Source: Megalonaias nervosa (taxonomy: Eukaryota > Mollusca > Bivalvia > Unionida > Unionidae). From it: a stretch of DNA of 64,000 nt. The stretch's first letter is position 1. Each line of letters starts with the position of its first letter. The DNA is taken from positions 1 through 64,000 of the forward strand of contig JAECUM010093627.1 in the NCBI GenBank assembly GCA_016617855.1, given 5' to 3'. The notes under the pieces were generated by a model, which saw nothing but the letters and a program-made list of their open reading frames with translations, did not search any database and had not been told where the DNA came from. This document shows, in pieces, positions 1 through 12,361 of the stretch. A program made the position numbers and the translations under genes.

Positions 1-2325
1 CTTTTAGTCATCTTTTTCATTGTCTACGATTTGACTCTAATCTTCTGCTATTTATTATTAGGGCATTTCCGATATGATTGACCCATGAACATACCGAATT
101 GACTTTGGATGAGTATCGTAAAAGTCATTGCCAATATCAGCTTGTATTTACTATAAGACATTCGGTGCTGTGTGGGTGTCTAGAATGATACAGTTTTAAA
201 AATTCAGTTAATCATAAAATAAATCATCCCCAAAAAATGTAGTACAATAACTTATGTCATGCACTAAGCGGTATTATTTGCATCTGTAAAACCGATACAA
301 CCAGAAATTATTTACGGAATATTTTTGTCGCTTACAGAATCTTCCTGCCTCCATTCCCCCCTCCCCCTCTCTCTCTATCTTCAAATTATTTGTTGTGCGA
401 TGGATGGTTGTACATTGATAAATAAGAATAACCAAGAATGTTTACATACCCCAATCATTCACTCTGGTTGTGAAGGGTTCCTGCTTAAATAGACCAACAC
501 TGGCTTCAACGTGCTCGTCAAACGACTACTTAATTTTAATATCATTATCACGTTAAGAGAGTCTTCAATTGCAGGACAATATATTACTAGTATGATCTGC
601 CTCGATTACAATGCCAATTTAAACGTATTGCCAATCTATACATACCCCATACTCAACTAATGTTACAGTCTGATGCACCTTCATCAAAATATCTTCGGAT
701 AGAATTATGCTTTCAGACTATCCAGAGATGGTTTCACACCTCATCCTGCTTAGTTAATTTCAAAACGCCAATTTGTTCAGATGGAAAAAGAGGGTTATGA
801 ATTATCTGTTTATTTTTAATGTGTCAGTCTGAAACAAAGAGAGACTATGCAAAAACACTGCTCGTAGCATTTTATTAAAGTAAATTCGCCATGCAAAGCA
901 GCAAATAAATAGTTGTAATTACTTATTTGGAAGACTCGACTATTTGCGGCCATAATTCTGTATGGCATTGACCTCAGTAATGGTGATATGGTCGAGACAC
1001 CGATTTATCAGAAACAAGACAATACTAATCTCCATGCTGTATTTAAACTTATGCAGCTCTTTATTCAACCCAGACAACTTTGCCCACAATTCAACAAAGA
1101 ACCTTTAGATGCTATTTAAATCAGTATGACAGCCATTGTTTATTGTCATTATGTCTTGGCAACTTGAATCCTCAAACGCACGATAAAGAAGTTCATTTTT
1201 CTAACACCGATCGGCCATGAATGATAAACATGACTTTGATCTTACACAAGAAAATAAGACGTCATTTCAAAAATGAAAAAAGGTAAATATTTCATGGTAA
1301 TTATATTTGGCTGACCACGGTAATCATTTACATATTCATTTTATGATCGGGACAGAAATGAACATATTGGATTAAGGCCCTTTCCTGCATCTATTTTATA
1401 TAATAGTAAGATATGGTCACTTTTACTGTTGTTTTGTGCTAAATGTAATACACAAATAAAATTGTCTACCATTGTTATATTTCTATATTTATTATATACA
1501 CACCGCTGTCCATCATTGCAAGCATTTTATAAATTTAATCCTAAGTTCTTAATATTGGAACTTTCAAATCCATGTTATATTTTCCTGCAGTCTTGTTGCA
1601 GAAAAAAATTGCAAACGTTTGATTGGACAAACTTTGGTTGAAACTATCATTGTGGGGCATGAGTGCGTTGGTATCTAAAACTAAACTATTTACAGATTCA
1701 GCTAAATATATCTAATGAAATAAAATTTGAGCCAAGTGTCCTATCCGGAGACTAAACGTGGTGGTCAAATCCAAGTCTTGGCAAGATGCAACCCGAGTTT
1801 AAGTTGGGACTTCAGCATGCTAACCATTAAACCAATATAGATGCAGATGCCAACAGGTGTCAGACGAAGATGAAGAAAGATGACGAAACTGATGAAGATA
1901 CGTGGTGGAGACAGGTGTAAATGGAGAGATAAAACAGGCAGCTGCTTTGACAATTGAAATAAAATGGAACTTGTTTACTTCCTTTTGCCCTCATTAAATG
2001 GCATTCAAAGTAACTCTCACATGTAAGAAGACGTGAGAACAAAGAAAATAGACATTGGCTAGATTTTCATCTTCTGCAGTCAAAATTCTAAAACTATGTA
2101 TAATTTATCATCTCATTTCCTGAGAAGAATTCTTTGCAGATATGAACATTATTAATAAATATATTTACAGTTACATTAATCAAGTACCGAAGAAAGCTTT
2201 TACCACAAAGTAAGAAAAACTTAATTTTAGTAACCTATGATAAACTTGTCCCTGAACAGCTGAAATAAACAGAAACACACATATTATATGAAAAGTTAAA
2301 GTATAGTTAACTTACACATCTGGTG
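1..2325. other. No gene recognised
   Basis: AT-rich sequence. Reading frames are short and of composition expected by chance. A short pyrimidine run (CCCCCTCCCCCTCTCTCTC) lies near 355-378. Confidence 0.5.
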
Positions 2326-2913
2326 AGTTTCTTCACACATTGTTAATATTAGGAATGAGATATGGGTTAGGACAATACATTAATGGCTTCTTTCTCCTTG
2401 TGCGTGGCCAATATGTACTACCATTCTGACTTACAATATTGTTCATGGTGAAGGGCCACTCCATGTGCATGTACTTCATGAGGTATATTAAATGTGATAT
2501 ACTTGAGGCACATATTGATACAAGCACCATTTGTGTTTATAATGTGCTAAGCCTTGCTGCAGAGGGTCTTGCCTGAATTAATGTGAGAGCCCAAGAGAGC
2601 TCAGAGGCTGAAAGCATAATGCACATAGTCTTCACAGTAGTTCACCGATGTTTTAAATTCAGTCATACTTTGATGCCTGAACAACAAGCCATGACTCTGT
2701 AACTTAAAACAATTACATGCTCTGTTGTCTACTCTTTCACTCCATTCATTAAAGCACCCACAAGAAATCCCTCTTAAGTCAGTCAAGTCTGTGACCATTC
2801 ACATTAAATTATGGATATAAATAAGACGTTTTATTTATGGCTTCATACAAGTTCCTAAGACACAAACAATCAAAGGAAAATTTTCCGATCATAAATGAAA
2901 TTCAGTTTCACTT
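2326..2913. repeat. Old dispersed repeat, copy 1
   Basis: Starts AGTTTCTTCACA and ends GAAATTCAGTTTCACTT. It parallels 6681-7288 along its length, including AGTCATACTTTGATG and CAAGAAATCCCT. The minus strand has coding-like text (RHQSMTEFKTSVNYCEDYVH), so it may derive from a transposase or other gene. Confidence 0.6.
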
Positions 2914-4311
2914 GAAAAGGCAATACATACCATTTCCGCTGTATTTGCATCGCTGTCACTGAGAATATGGACAATACATGAAGTTGATGACTGTTTTAAT
3001 TTACAATACAGCTTACGTGGCTTTCAGACATTTTCATTATAACTAAAATATGGGTTTCTACTTTTGATTTCTTTGTGAATAAGTTAGTATCATTATATAA
3101 TTTAATTTTGTATGTATATTAAAAACATTCTATTTCCTGAAGCAGCAATACAAGTTAAAAACTGAACTTCAAATTTAGGTTTCCTTCCAAAATGCTACAG
3201 TCATCTAAACTATAGGATAGTATAAATCTACAGCTATATCTAAATGGCAGTGAAAATCTCAAACATTCTGCAGTCACGAAACATGATTAAATACAAAACA
3301 TATCTACACTTCTTTCATTGCTGTCAGTCATTTGTTGTGGGGATTTTTGTTGTTGTTTTGGGGTTTATTAAACACATTCATCTGTAATGTCTTATGTGAT
3401 GAAGTTGAAAACCAAACCAATGACAGGGAAATGCTAGACCAGATGGTAAATGCTCAAGTATTTCTACTGATGATTGGAAAAATACCAGGGAGATGATACA
3501 GTTGCGACCACTGCATAAACGTGTACCATTTACCAAATGGCATATTGTGCATGTCTAGCGGAATCTTCCTTTGCTTTCCCACAATATCCTCACCAGCTTT
3601 TGTTTTAATAAAATGCATTTATTGGTCAAAAATAAAATGTTAACTGTTTTGTCAACAGGAAGACGAAAAGTTATACAAATGTGCCTTATTACCTGTGGTC
3701 AGTGCAGATGCTATTTTGATGATGATTGATCACAAATGTCTCAAATTGTATTGTTATTATGAATATACTTCCAAAATAATCACAGATAATTCAAGACAGG
3801 AAAGAATGAAAAGTTAAAGTACTGTAGACCAATCAGAAGCAAATAATGACACAGGTGATATTTCAAGTACCATTCATTTAAAGCTAATTATTTAATCAAT
3901 ATCTCATTATTTAATCGTGTAAATAAACCGGGGACATCTACTGTGGAAAGAGTTCCTGACTTTTAACTGCTTTATTCAGTAGCTAGTATGTAATACAATT
4001 ATGGTGAAAGACTATAAGCACTTCTTTAAATTATTTCAACAGTGATTTATTTTGTATGACATGAAAATATGCAAACACTGCATGAATATAAAGAAACTTT
4101 ATATAGCAACTTGCCCTATAAAACAATTGAGCAGGACAGAAAGGAAGTTAAAAACACGATATATAATAAATATGGGAAGTTTACTAAGAATAAATCCTAT
4201 ATACAAACAATATAATATACACACAAACATTTTTTTTTTAAAAAACTTAATAATGAACTTTATAACAAATGCAGTACAGCAATATAATTAAAGAACATTG
4301 CATGTGGATGA
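2914..4311. other. No gene recognised (3' flank or UTR of the 4312-4434 exon)
   Basis: Non-coding AT-rich DNA. Minus-strand AATAAA at 4046-4051 may serve the exon ending at 4312. Confidence 0.4.
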
Positions 4312-4434
4312 TTATATAGTCATTCTCAAGTAAGCACAGATAGTGACCACCACTGCTGTGGGAAGGAGGAGAATGGTCGGGGTGAGGCGGTTGCCGGAAA
4401 TTCGAGCCGACCTTGCTACACTCTTATCCTGACC
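4312..4434 (-). CDS. Probable terminal exon of a second gene, hydrophobic C-terminus
   Basis: 123 nt: 40 codons and TAA. A good acceptor (TCTCTTGTGTGTGATGGGCAG) precedes GGT CAG. The peptide starts GQDKSVARSARISGNR and ends with a ~20-residue hydrophobic run (LTPTILLLPTAVVVTICAYL) and a short tail RMTI. GC and CpG content is clearly above the flanks. The layout (basic spacer with small residues, hydrophobic tail, almost no cytoplasmic part) resembles a GPI-anchor signal or the membrane anchor of a single-pass surface protein. Upstream exons would lie above 4434 and were not securely found. A minus-strand AATAAA lies at 4046-4051. Confidence 0.5.
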   Translation of the reverse strand, partial: GQDKSVARSARISGNRLTPTILLLPTAVVVTICAYLRMTI

Positions 4435-5166
4435 CTGCCCATCACACACAAGAGAGTGTGTCACTTCAAACAAAGAATACCAACTAATAAAGATGTAAAG
4501 ACTGTGACTAATATGATCTAACCATTTTAGGAACAAGAAATGAAAAATATACGGGCACAGGAGTTGCATTATCAACATAGATTACAATGATGGTACGACG
4601 CCATTGCTATTAGGCTCATTCAAGGTAGTATGGGCACGACTGGGGTTTCTGAAAATGAGAGCACAACATAAGCAACACTACTCAACATGGAAAACATGGA
4701 AAACATAAAAATAAACTAACAACAGCGAGAACGCCAAAATACCACACCATATACATGTACAAACACAAAATCTCTCTTGTTTACTTCTATTTATTCTTGT
4801 TATATTTTTTAAATTATTTCTGTCAATGTTATTTACAACAGAACTAGCTGATTTTGATTGTAAGAGATCTATCAGAAACAAAGTTGGAGGTAGGAAAGAA
4901 GGATGATGGGAAGAATTGGATATACCGTACTAAATGTTAGCCTGAAGGCATCCACTAGCCCAGCAACCGCATGTGACACCACCAACTTATTTTTGTTTTT
5001 CATGTTCTAAGTATAAGATTCTCAAATAAGATAAAGGCAACTAAAAACCAATATTATTTATCAATAATAGCTAGTCCATAGAAGAAAATAAGGTCACAGA
5101 ACCACACAACAATGCAGCAAAATAACACATAGCAGACACTAGACAAATAGAACCGTGGCAATGATT

Positions 5167-5360
5167 ACTTGTCGGGAACAAGGGGCGAATGTGGATATGT
5201 GAGAAAGCTTGCCAGTAGCTTCTCGTGGGTTGGTGGTTCTTTCCGGGGATTTCCCGGTTTCTTCCTCCACCATTAATACTGGCCGCCATGTATAGCCTAT
5301 CGTGTGCTGAAAAATGGTGTTAAGCCCCACAACAACAACAACAACAACTTGTCGGGAACA
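5167..5360 (+). mobile_element. 5'-truncated SINE with perfect 14-bp target-site duplication
   Basis: The direct repeat ACTTGTCGGGAACA at 5167-5180 and 5347-5360 brackets a 166-bp insert that ends in (CAA)n. The insert shares GAGA(A/G)AGCTTGCCAGTA and CC(A)GTTTCCTCCACC-like text with the tRNA-headed copy at 27.17 kb. This is therefore a tRNA-derived SINE lacking its head, presumably mobilised by a LINE. Confidence 0.85.
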
Positions 5361-5663
5361 TGGCAAAGAAACCAACCAAATAGTGTATACCTCACTGATG
5401 GGACGAGCTCTGCTTTTTAGGTCTGGAAGCAAGCCCAAAATCATGAGATGGATTCAGCGCAAGTATGATTCCATATCAAAATTTAATACGAACCATATTC
5501 AAATTGTAGAAAGTTTTCTAGAAATTCAATATATTTTCACACGCAACAACAGATCAATGGCGATAAACAAAACATATAAAAACTCAAATCTTCGGATCCA
5601 AAGGGGTCACCTTGAAGATCGACAACATATAAATGTATATATAGTCGGAGAGCAGAGAGGTGC

Positions 5664-5691
5664 CCACACATACACACACACACACACACAA
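5664..5691. repeat. (CA)n microsatellite
   Basis: CACACATACACACA... of about 28 bp. Confidence 0.95.
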
Positions 5692-6680
5692 ATTGAGTAA
5701 ATAGTTTTACAAGATTGCGTAAAAGATGAGTAGGAAGATGAATAACACGGTGGCCGGGGGCATATCACAAATATATATCCACACTTTTCCATCCCTTCCT
5801 CTTCCCCAACTAATGCTGCATTTGTTTCGCTGTTTGATTTCCTGAAACAATTTAACATACAATGATCATCTTCCCTAAATAGGCGTGGACTGAGTTAAGC
5901 TTGCATTGAAAAGTCCATGCTACCTGTGGAAAGGTGATATTTAACCACCAACCCCTCCTATTCTGGGAGCCGAATCCTGGATCTAAGATGGTCTTTTGTG
6001 ACCTGGTCATCCTCATCAAATAATGAACCAAATATAGGATTAATCTAGTGTACATGCAGTTCAGGCTAAAAGACAACATGGTGACAATTGGATGGATGAA
6101 TGGATGCAAAGGGCATACAGGCAGATAGACATTGTCTATAACAATATATCTGCAAAAGGGTGGATGAAACCACATTACTTAAATAAAATATTATCTCCAA
6201 GCCCAACAAAAATGAATGTACTAGCATAGAATAAATTATATGTTGAAAGCCAAACATAGTACTAGAAGTTTTTGTCTGACATGTTGTCTTAATTTAAATA
6301 ACAAAATCCTCATACTAAAATCTTGAATTATAAATTATTTAACTTAGAATCCTTCAAACGTCTGGCTCAATATCTGAACTGACAAACAGTCCACGAAACT
6401 CAGCTTGTAATATGGGGGTGCTGTCATCACAGTCGTCATCATTGTCATCAGCGTCAGCTTATAATGTGTCATTTGGCTTCTCTTTCTACTTCTCATCATC
6501 TGAATTTTCCTCAATTTCTTCCAAGGCATTGCTCATTCAGCACTTTCAAAATTATTTGGCAATCACTTCCCACAGAATCGAGTCCAATTAGTCTTCATTG
6601 GTAGTATCCCATAAGAATAATGTTTTCTTTCTATTTAACTGACATAATCATTAAATGACAGTGACCAGACATTTTTGTGC

Positions 6681-7288
6681 AGTTTCTTCACAAATTGTGA
6701 ATAAATAAGAATAAAGTATATGACTAGTCCAATGCCTGAATGACTGTTCCCTTTCTCAAGATGATGTTTATGATCAACCTTTATTATCTTCTTGACATAG
6801 AATGTTTTCATGGCCAGGGACAAATCAAAGTGTACCAACTTCATAAAACTGTCTTTAAATGTATTATATATTTTATCAAGTTAGATTGCACTAACTGTTT
6901 CTCCTGAGAGTCGTGACTGAATGAATGTTTGAACAGGATAGTAGCCCACCAACTTAAAACATAATGCACATAGTCTACACTGTAATCAATTTTTGATTTT
7001 AATTTAGTCATACTTTGATGACTGATCAGCACTCTGTGACTTAGAAAACTTACCTTGTCTGTTTGTACTCTTTCATTCTATTAATTAAAATACCCAAGAA
7101 ATCCCTATCAAGCCAGGCAAGCCTTTCATCATTCACGTCAACATATAAATCAAATTAAAACTTTTACAATGCATTTGAATATATATTATATTAAATTATA
7201 ACTTTCATTATTCTTGCCTTCATTCAAGTTGTTAGTTTTCAAACAATCAAATGTTTGTTCAAAACACCAATGAAATTCAGTTTCACTT
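6681..7288. repeat. Old dispersed repeat, copy 2
   Basis: Collinear with 2326-2913 in the same orientation, 607 versus 588 bp. Minus-strand peptide SHQSMTKLKSKIDYSVDYVH aligns with the copy-1 peptide. Downstream on the minus strand (6540-6360) an acidic stretch reads ALEEIEENSDDEK and DADDNDDDCDDSTPILQAEF with stops, perhaps part of the same ancestral gene. Confidence 0.6.
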
Positions 7289-9386
7289 ACAAAGTTGGCA
7301 TACAACATTCCCAATGAGTTTCTTTCTTAAAGTCATTTATGTGGAACGTCTTGTGAAATGGAGTGGAAAACTAAACAGGAGAAAGTTAAATTTGGACCAA
7401 CCAGCACATGCTCAGTTATCTCTGCCAACTTTAAAAAACACCATAGAAATAAGTACATTTACTGCAATTGTAGGAACATGTACTGTGTTTACTAAATTAC
7501 ATATATTGTACATGTTACTCACCGTTATAGCATTTGTTATGGTGAATTATTCATTGGAATTACTTATTCTTAGTCCAGATATTGCCATGTTTCTTAAGTA
7601 TAACTTATTAGAAAACTTGCTCTTACTAGTTTTTGGTGAATAGCTTCATGTAGGTTTCCTAATGTATTTGACCTGGTTTTATTATGCCAAGTGTACATCA
7701 GTTGTTGACTAAATTCTGATATTTTCTTTCTTGTTGCTCTGTATTGCTCCATTGTCAGATGTATTTTCAATTTGTTATAGAGGCAAAAAAAGGCAAAAAG
7801 GTCCTATAAAGAACCATCATCTCATGTATTTCTTAACTGGCTGACAATAGTTAGGGTGATGTGTTCAGTCCTCTGAAGGTTGCCATGCCACAGGTAGCCC
7901 ATTGTGCTAATTTACATAGCTAAAGTTCACAAAGTGGAACAACCCAATTCATTTTAAATTATAGGTCAATCAGCGAGATGTTAAATGTGTGCTAAGGAAC
8001 AAAAGTTATTACACATCATGCCTTGAATGAGAATGTTTAAGCCATCTGTATTAAAGATTATTGGAATGGTTGTGAACAGCAGCAATATTTCTTTGAAGTT
8101 GGATTTTACTCCATATATAAAATGCAAATAATGATTAAAGTGTATTAATTTCATATTTTCAAGGTGTTTCAGGAAGCAATAAACTATTAGCAAAGTAAGA
8201 AAAGCCCAGAAAAGATAAAGTTCAGAACTCCTGGATGACAGAATTTTACTTTGTGAAGCACAACATCAATTCTTTGCACACACCACAAACATATCAACGT
8301 ATTTTATTCTAGTGTGAATATCAGCTGTCAAAATGGGAGCACCACGTGTATTTAGCATGTTCAACATTGAAAATTTAGATTAGTTCTCTTTATTATTATT
8401 CATTACCTTAACCTTGTTCAACTAATAACTATTAATTGACCTTTGCTTTTCAGGATGAATTTAGTCATGAAATAGATCTATTGAAAGACAACAGTATGTG
8501 CAGCTGCACAGCTGATTTGTGCTAAAGGGCCCTTAATGGACAGAGGTGTTTTTACTGCTGTATGACCCCTAAGGCCCTATTAAACTTCAAAATATCATGT
8601 CCCCTCCTCCCCCCCACCCCAAATCCTCAATCAAATGGCATGTCCCAAATGTGATTTATGTTCATTATTCTATAAAGACAATAATATCTCATGGTCAGAT
8701 TGCATCAAATACATTTCTGACAATGCAAACATAATGGTTGTCCAAAATAATTTAGTTATGACCAGGATTCGCACCGAGAATCCAGCAGGGGAGTTTGAAC
8801 AACAGTACCGTCAGTCTCCAGTGAGTACCATCAGTCTCTAGTGAGATTAAAAATGAATATTAATGACACATGCACTACTTTCAACCCCCTATTAAAGTGA
8901 AAATAAATATGGATTTCAAGAAAATGTTACAAAACATACATCAACAAAAATAAATAAAATAAAACAAAACAGGGTCTTTGTTGGTGTCTATACCAGAAGT
9001 TTATGCATTAATTATGTTGGAACTGTACAAATTTGGTAGCCTTGTGTACTGCAAACTGACAGTTTGTTCTCTGTCCAGAAAAGATGGGCAAACCACTGTC
9101 TTCCAGTGACTTTATTGGGAAGGATCAATAGGCTGCAAATTGCCAGATTCCACAAAATGTGGACATCATTTATCCAAGCAGTATTCTTTATTCTCATTCC
9201 ACAGATCATGATTGCTTTATAGGGTCCATGCTACAGAGCAACTTGGGTAACAGTCACCCTTGGTACTGTCATTCAACCTCAACAAGCCCAATTAGGGTCA
9301 TTTCATCTTCCTTTGATGTCCTAAAACTATGATTTATTCAGCACATTTTTGTCCACCAATATTTAGTAATCTTATAATTTTGCCAA
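7289..9386. other. No gene recognised
   Basis: Includes a C-rich run near 8590 and a possible tRNA-like fragment on the minus strand near 8760-8850 (GGTGCGAATCCTGGTC resembles a B-box). Otherwise nothing is supportable. Confidence 0.4.
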
Positions 9387-9580
9387 TACAGTCCTACCCA
9401 CTTATTTCGACATCACTTATGTCGAGAAGCCGCCCATTTCGACAAAAAGAAAAGTCCCGGTCCCTTGGTCTACTATTACTACCAAAATTGTCATGCTTAT
9501 GTTGACGTCAAGATAAAAAATAAACGTACATGTCGACAGAAGCCCTTGGTCCCAGCTTGAACAAATGCTTTGTTTTCTAA

Positions 9581-9750
9581 TCATTTATGTCGACAAGCTG
9601 CCAGTTCCGACCCATACTTTGTTCAACAATTAGTTGATCTTGCTGCCAGGCTTTAATTTTCCCGCCTAATCATTTGTGTCGGCAAGCGGCCAGTTCCAAC
9701 CTGTACTTTATTCAACAGTTAGTTGATCTTGCTGCCAGGCTTTAATGTCG
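9581..9750 (+). repeat. 89-bp subterminal tandem duplication inside the Tigger element
   Basis: Two copies start at 9581 (TCATTTATGTCGACAAG) and 9670 (TCATTTGTGTCGGCAAG) and share the text TTAGTTGATCTTGCTGCCAG. They carry the same TGTCGACA word found in both termini. Confidence 0.8.
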
Positions 9751-9921
9751 CACTCGGATAAAAAACAGGCTTTTGTTTGGTCCTATAAAGTTGGCCTCTC
9801 GCGTCGACTTAAATAAAAGCAACGAAAACTGATCAATTCTTGCATTTTCCAAAGTGATCGGTGATTAAAACAAGTTTATTGTGCTGTGAAAGTTTCCTTT
9901 TAAACTTTATTTATATTTACG

Positions 9922-11504
9922 ATGGCTACCAATGGCAGTTTAAAATGCAGATTAAATTTACAGTCTCTGGAAACTAAATATCTGGCTGTTAAGGAAGTTG
10001 AGGGTGGGGCATCTCGCAAAGATGTCTGTGAAAAATTTTCTCTTAAACATAACACCCTGTCAGGATGGATGAAAGCTGCTGAGTCTATAAAGAAAGACTA
10101 CGTTGAAGGTAACTGCACTCCCCAAAGGATTCAGAAGACTGCTAAATTTGAAGACGTGGAGGAGGCCACAGCAAAATAGTTCAATGAAACCCGCATTGCA
10201 GATTCCACCTTATCCACAGATCATGATATGATCATCAAAAAAGCAAAGGAATTTGCGAAAAAACTTAGTGTGGAGAACTTCGCTGCAACAAGTGGTTGGT
10301 TCAGTCGCTTTAAAGTTCGTCATAACATCGGATACAAAAGGATTTGTGGAGAAGCCAAGTCAGCAGACACATCACAGCTTGATGGATGGAAAGCCCAACT
10401 TAAAAGATATATTGCAGAATTATAAGTCTAAGGATATATACAATGCTGACAAAACAGCTTTATTCTTTAAGTGTACTCCAGACAAGACGTACTGCATCAA
10501 AGGTCAACCATGTGTTGGTGGGAAACAGCCTAATGACCGCGTCTCTGTTCTAGTCACATCGAACATGATTGGCAATGATAAAATGCCACTTCTAGTTATT
10601 GGCAAGTCTACAAAGCCCCGCTGTTTTAAAAATGTGCACCATCTTCATGTGGATTATTATGCGAACACAAAAGCTTGGATGACATCGGACATTTTTATGG
10701 AGTGGATAAGGAAACTCGACAGAAAAATGAAAGTGCAAGGAAGAAAAATTGCCTTGCTTGTGGATAATTGTTCTGCGCACCCACGTGTGGACGATCTCCA
10801 ACACGTCCAACTAATTTTTCTTCTGCCCAATACAACGTCACTCATACAGCCAATGGATCAAGGAATCATCCAGAATCTAAAACTACATTATTGAAACTTC
10901 TCGCCCACAAAAAACTGGCTGCGATTGATCAGCAAGAAGAATTTACGAAGATTTGCTTGGGGCTCTGTACAACTTGAGGAAAGCTTGGGGATTAATGAAG
11001 CCAGAGACCATACAGAACTGCTTCATGCACGCTTTCTTTCCCGAAAACGAGGAATTTCATGGATTCTCCCCTTCAGATATCTCACATAGTCTTGAAGAAG
11101 ATGGCTTATATGAAAGTATTGGAATTCCGATTGATGAGTTTGTTCGGATGGCTATTGAAACAGATGACAAGGAACAATGCTGAGCAGCTCTAGCAGATGA
11201 TGATATTATTGCTGCAGTCAAAATGGATTACGTTTCAGAAGACGGCACAGAAGACAACATAATTGATACTGATGCTAATGATGAATCAGAAACACTACCT
11301 TTGCCATGTGTTTCGTGCAGAGAGGCCTTTTCAATGTGCAATGGTTTGACAAGATTTTTTGCGTAATCAATCTCATTGGTAATATCAGAAGAAGCGCATG
11401 GTCACTTGGAAAAGTTGCAACAGAAGGCTCAAACAGAAGAAGCTTGCATGAAGTTCAGAAATGTATGTACTCTCATTATCTTCCATGCCCACTTGTTGTG
11501 CTAA
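9922..11504 (+). pseudogene. Tigger/pogo-like transposase, broken
   Basis: Begins ATG at 9922. The N-terminal psq-type helix-turn-helix (VEGGASRKDVCEKFSLKHNT) runs to a TAG at 10177 where related proteins have Trp. The same frame then continues as a CENP-B-type HTH (NFAATSGWFSRFKVRHNIGY, 10228-10425). A frameshift leads to the DDE-type catalytic domain (10430-10890) with IYNADKTALFF, LLVDNCSAHP and LPNTTSLIQPMDQGII, giving the three acidic residues typical of Tigger (DDD). Further frame changes near 10890 and 10960 lead to LGALYNLRKAWGLMKPETIQ, an acidic tail, in-frame stops at 11181 and 11361, and a final TAA at 11502. At least four disabling changes, so not functional. Confidence 0.9.
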
Positions 11505-12361
11505 CAACATTTAATTTTAATTAATTTAAATTTAAATTAAATTAAATTTTATAGTAAGTTTTTGCATTGATTATGCTATAGATAATAATCTCAATTACAT
11601 GTATATGTATTTGTCATTAAAATCTTTTACTGCTATATGTATTTGTATTTTGAGAGAATTCATAACTTGTTATCTCCGGGACGTATTTTAAATGTATACC
11701 ACTTGAGTCGACATTGTTACAATGTTGTACTGTAAGAATCATTTTCCTTTAATACCTCATTAGCATGTGCCAATGTATACAATATTATGCCTTCATTAAT
11801 CATATCAGCCGCATATCTCTTGTTCGCTTTTATGTACTTTTCACAATGGCTTCTGTAACTAAATACATGTACTGTTTAAACCAACTTGTTGACAGGTTTT
11901 CATTTCCCTGTGAATAGCCCCATCCACTTGGTAGCCTCAATAAGATGGGAACAGACTGACCAAAATCTAGGCCAATTTAAGTACATGTACTTGAAGCATG
12001 TAAATAACAACTATGCAATCATGTGCTAATGCCGACATTGAATATCGTAATGAATGTTTTTCATATCAGGATGTGACCGATGCAATATTTTATTGTGGAT
12101 TTTATTACACAAAGGTAGCCAAAATGTAATTTGTCAATATACAAGTGTATTTCACACTGGTTTTGTCTTCATGTACTAAAAATTTCCATTGTTTATTTTC
12201 TCAAAGTGTAATAGCTACTCACTGATGACAGGTCACCCCTTACTGACCAATTTAACTTGTATCTTTTTTTTCAGACCCCACCAACACTTATCTCGACATC
12301 CGCCTATGTCGACAATATTTCCTCGGGCCCGAGGATGTCGACATAAATGGGTAGGACTGTA

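Larger units (their letters stand above)
9389..12359 (+). mobile_element. Complete Tigger/pogo-type DNA transposon (inactive)
   Basis: A 2971-bp element flanked by TA at 9387-9388 and 12360-12361, the target-site duplication of the Tc1/mariner-pogo superfamily. Its ends are inverted repeats of about 26 bp sharing CAGTCCTACCCA exactly, then a TTAT.TCGACATC block with two mismatches overall. Subterminal regions hold several TGTCGACA-like words, including an 89-bp tandem duplication (starts 9581 and 9670). The interior encodes a CENP-B/Tigger-like transposase broken by stops and frameshifts. It sits downstream of the WD-like gene. Confidence 0.93.

Noticed and set aside
5314..5700. 128-codon + strand frame
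   Set aside because: It begins in the SINE (CAA)n tail and ends in a CA microsatellite.
7251..7643. 130-codon + strand frame
   Set aside because: Chance-like composition in AT-rich DNA; its start overlaps the old repeat and no domain is recognisable.
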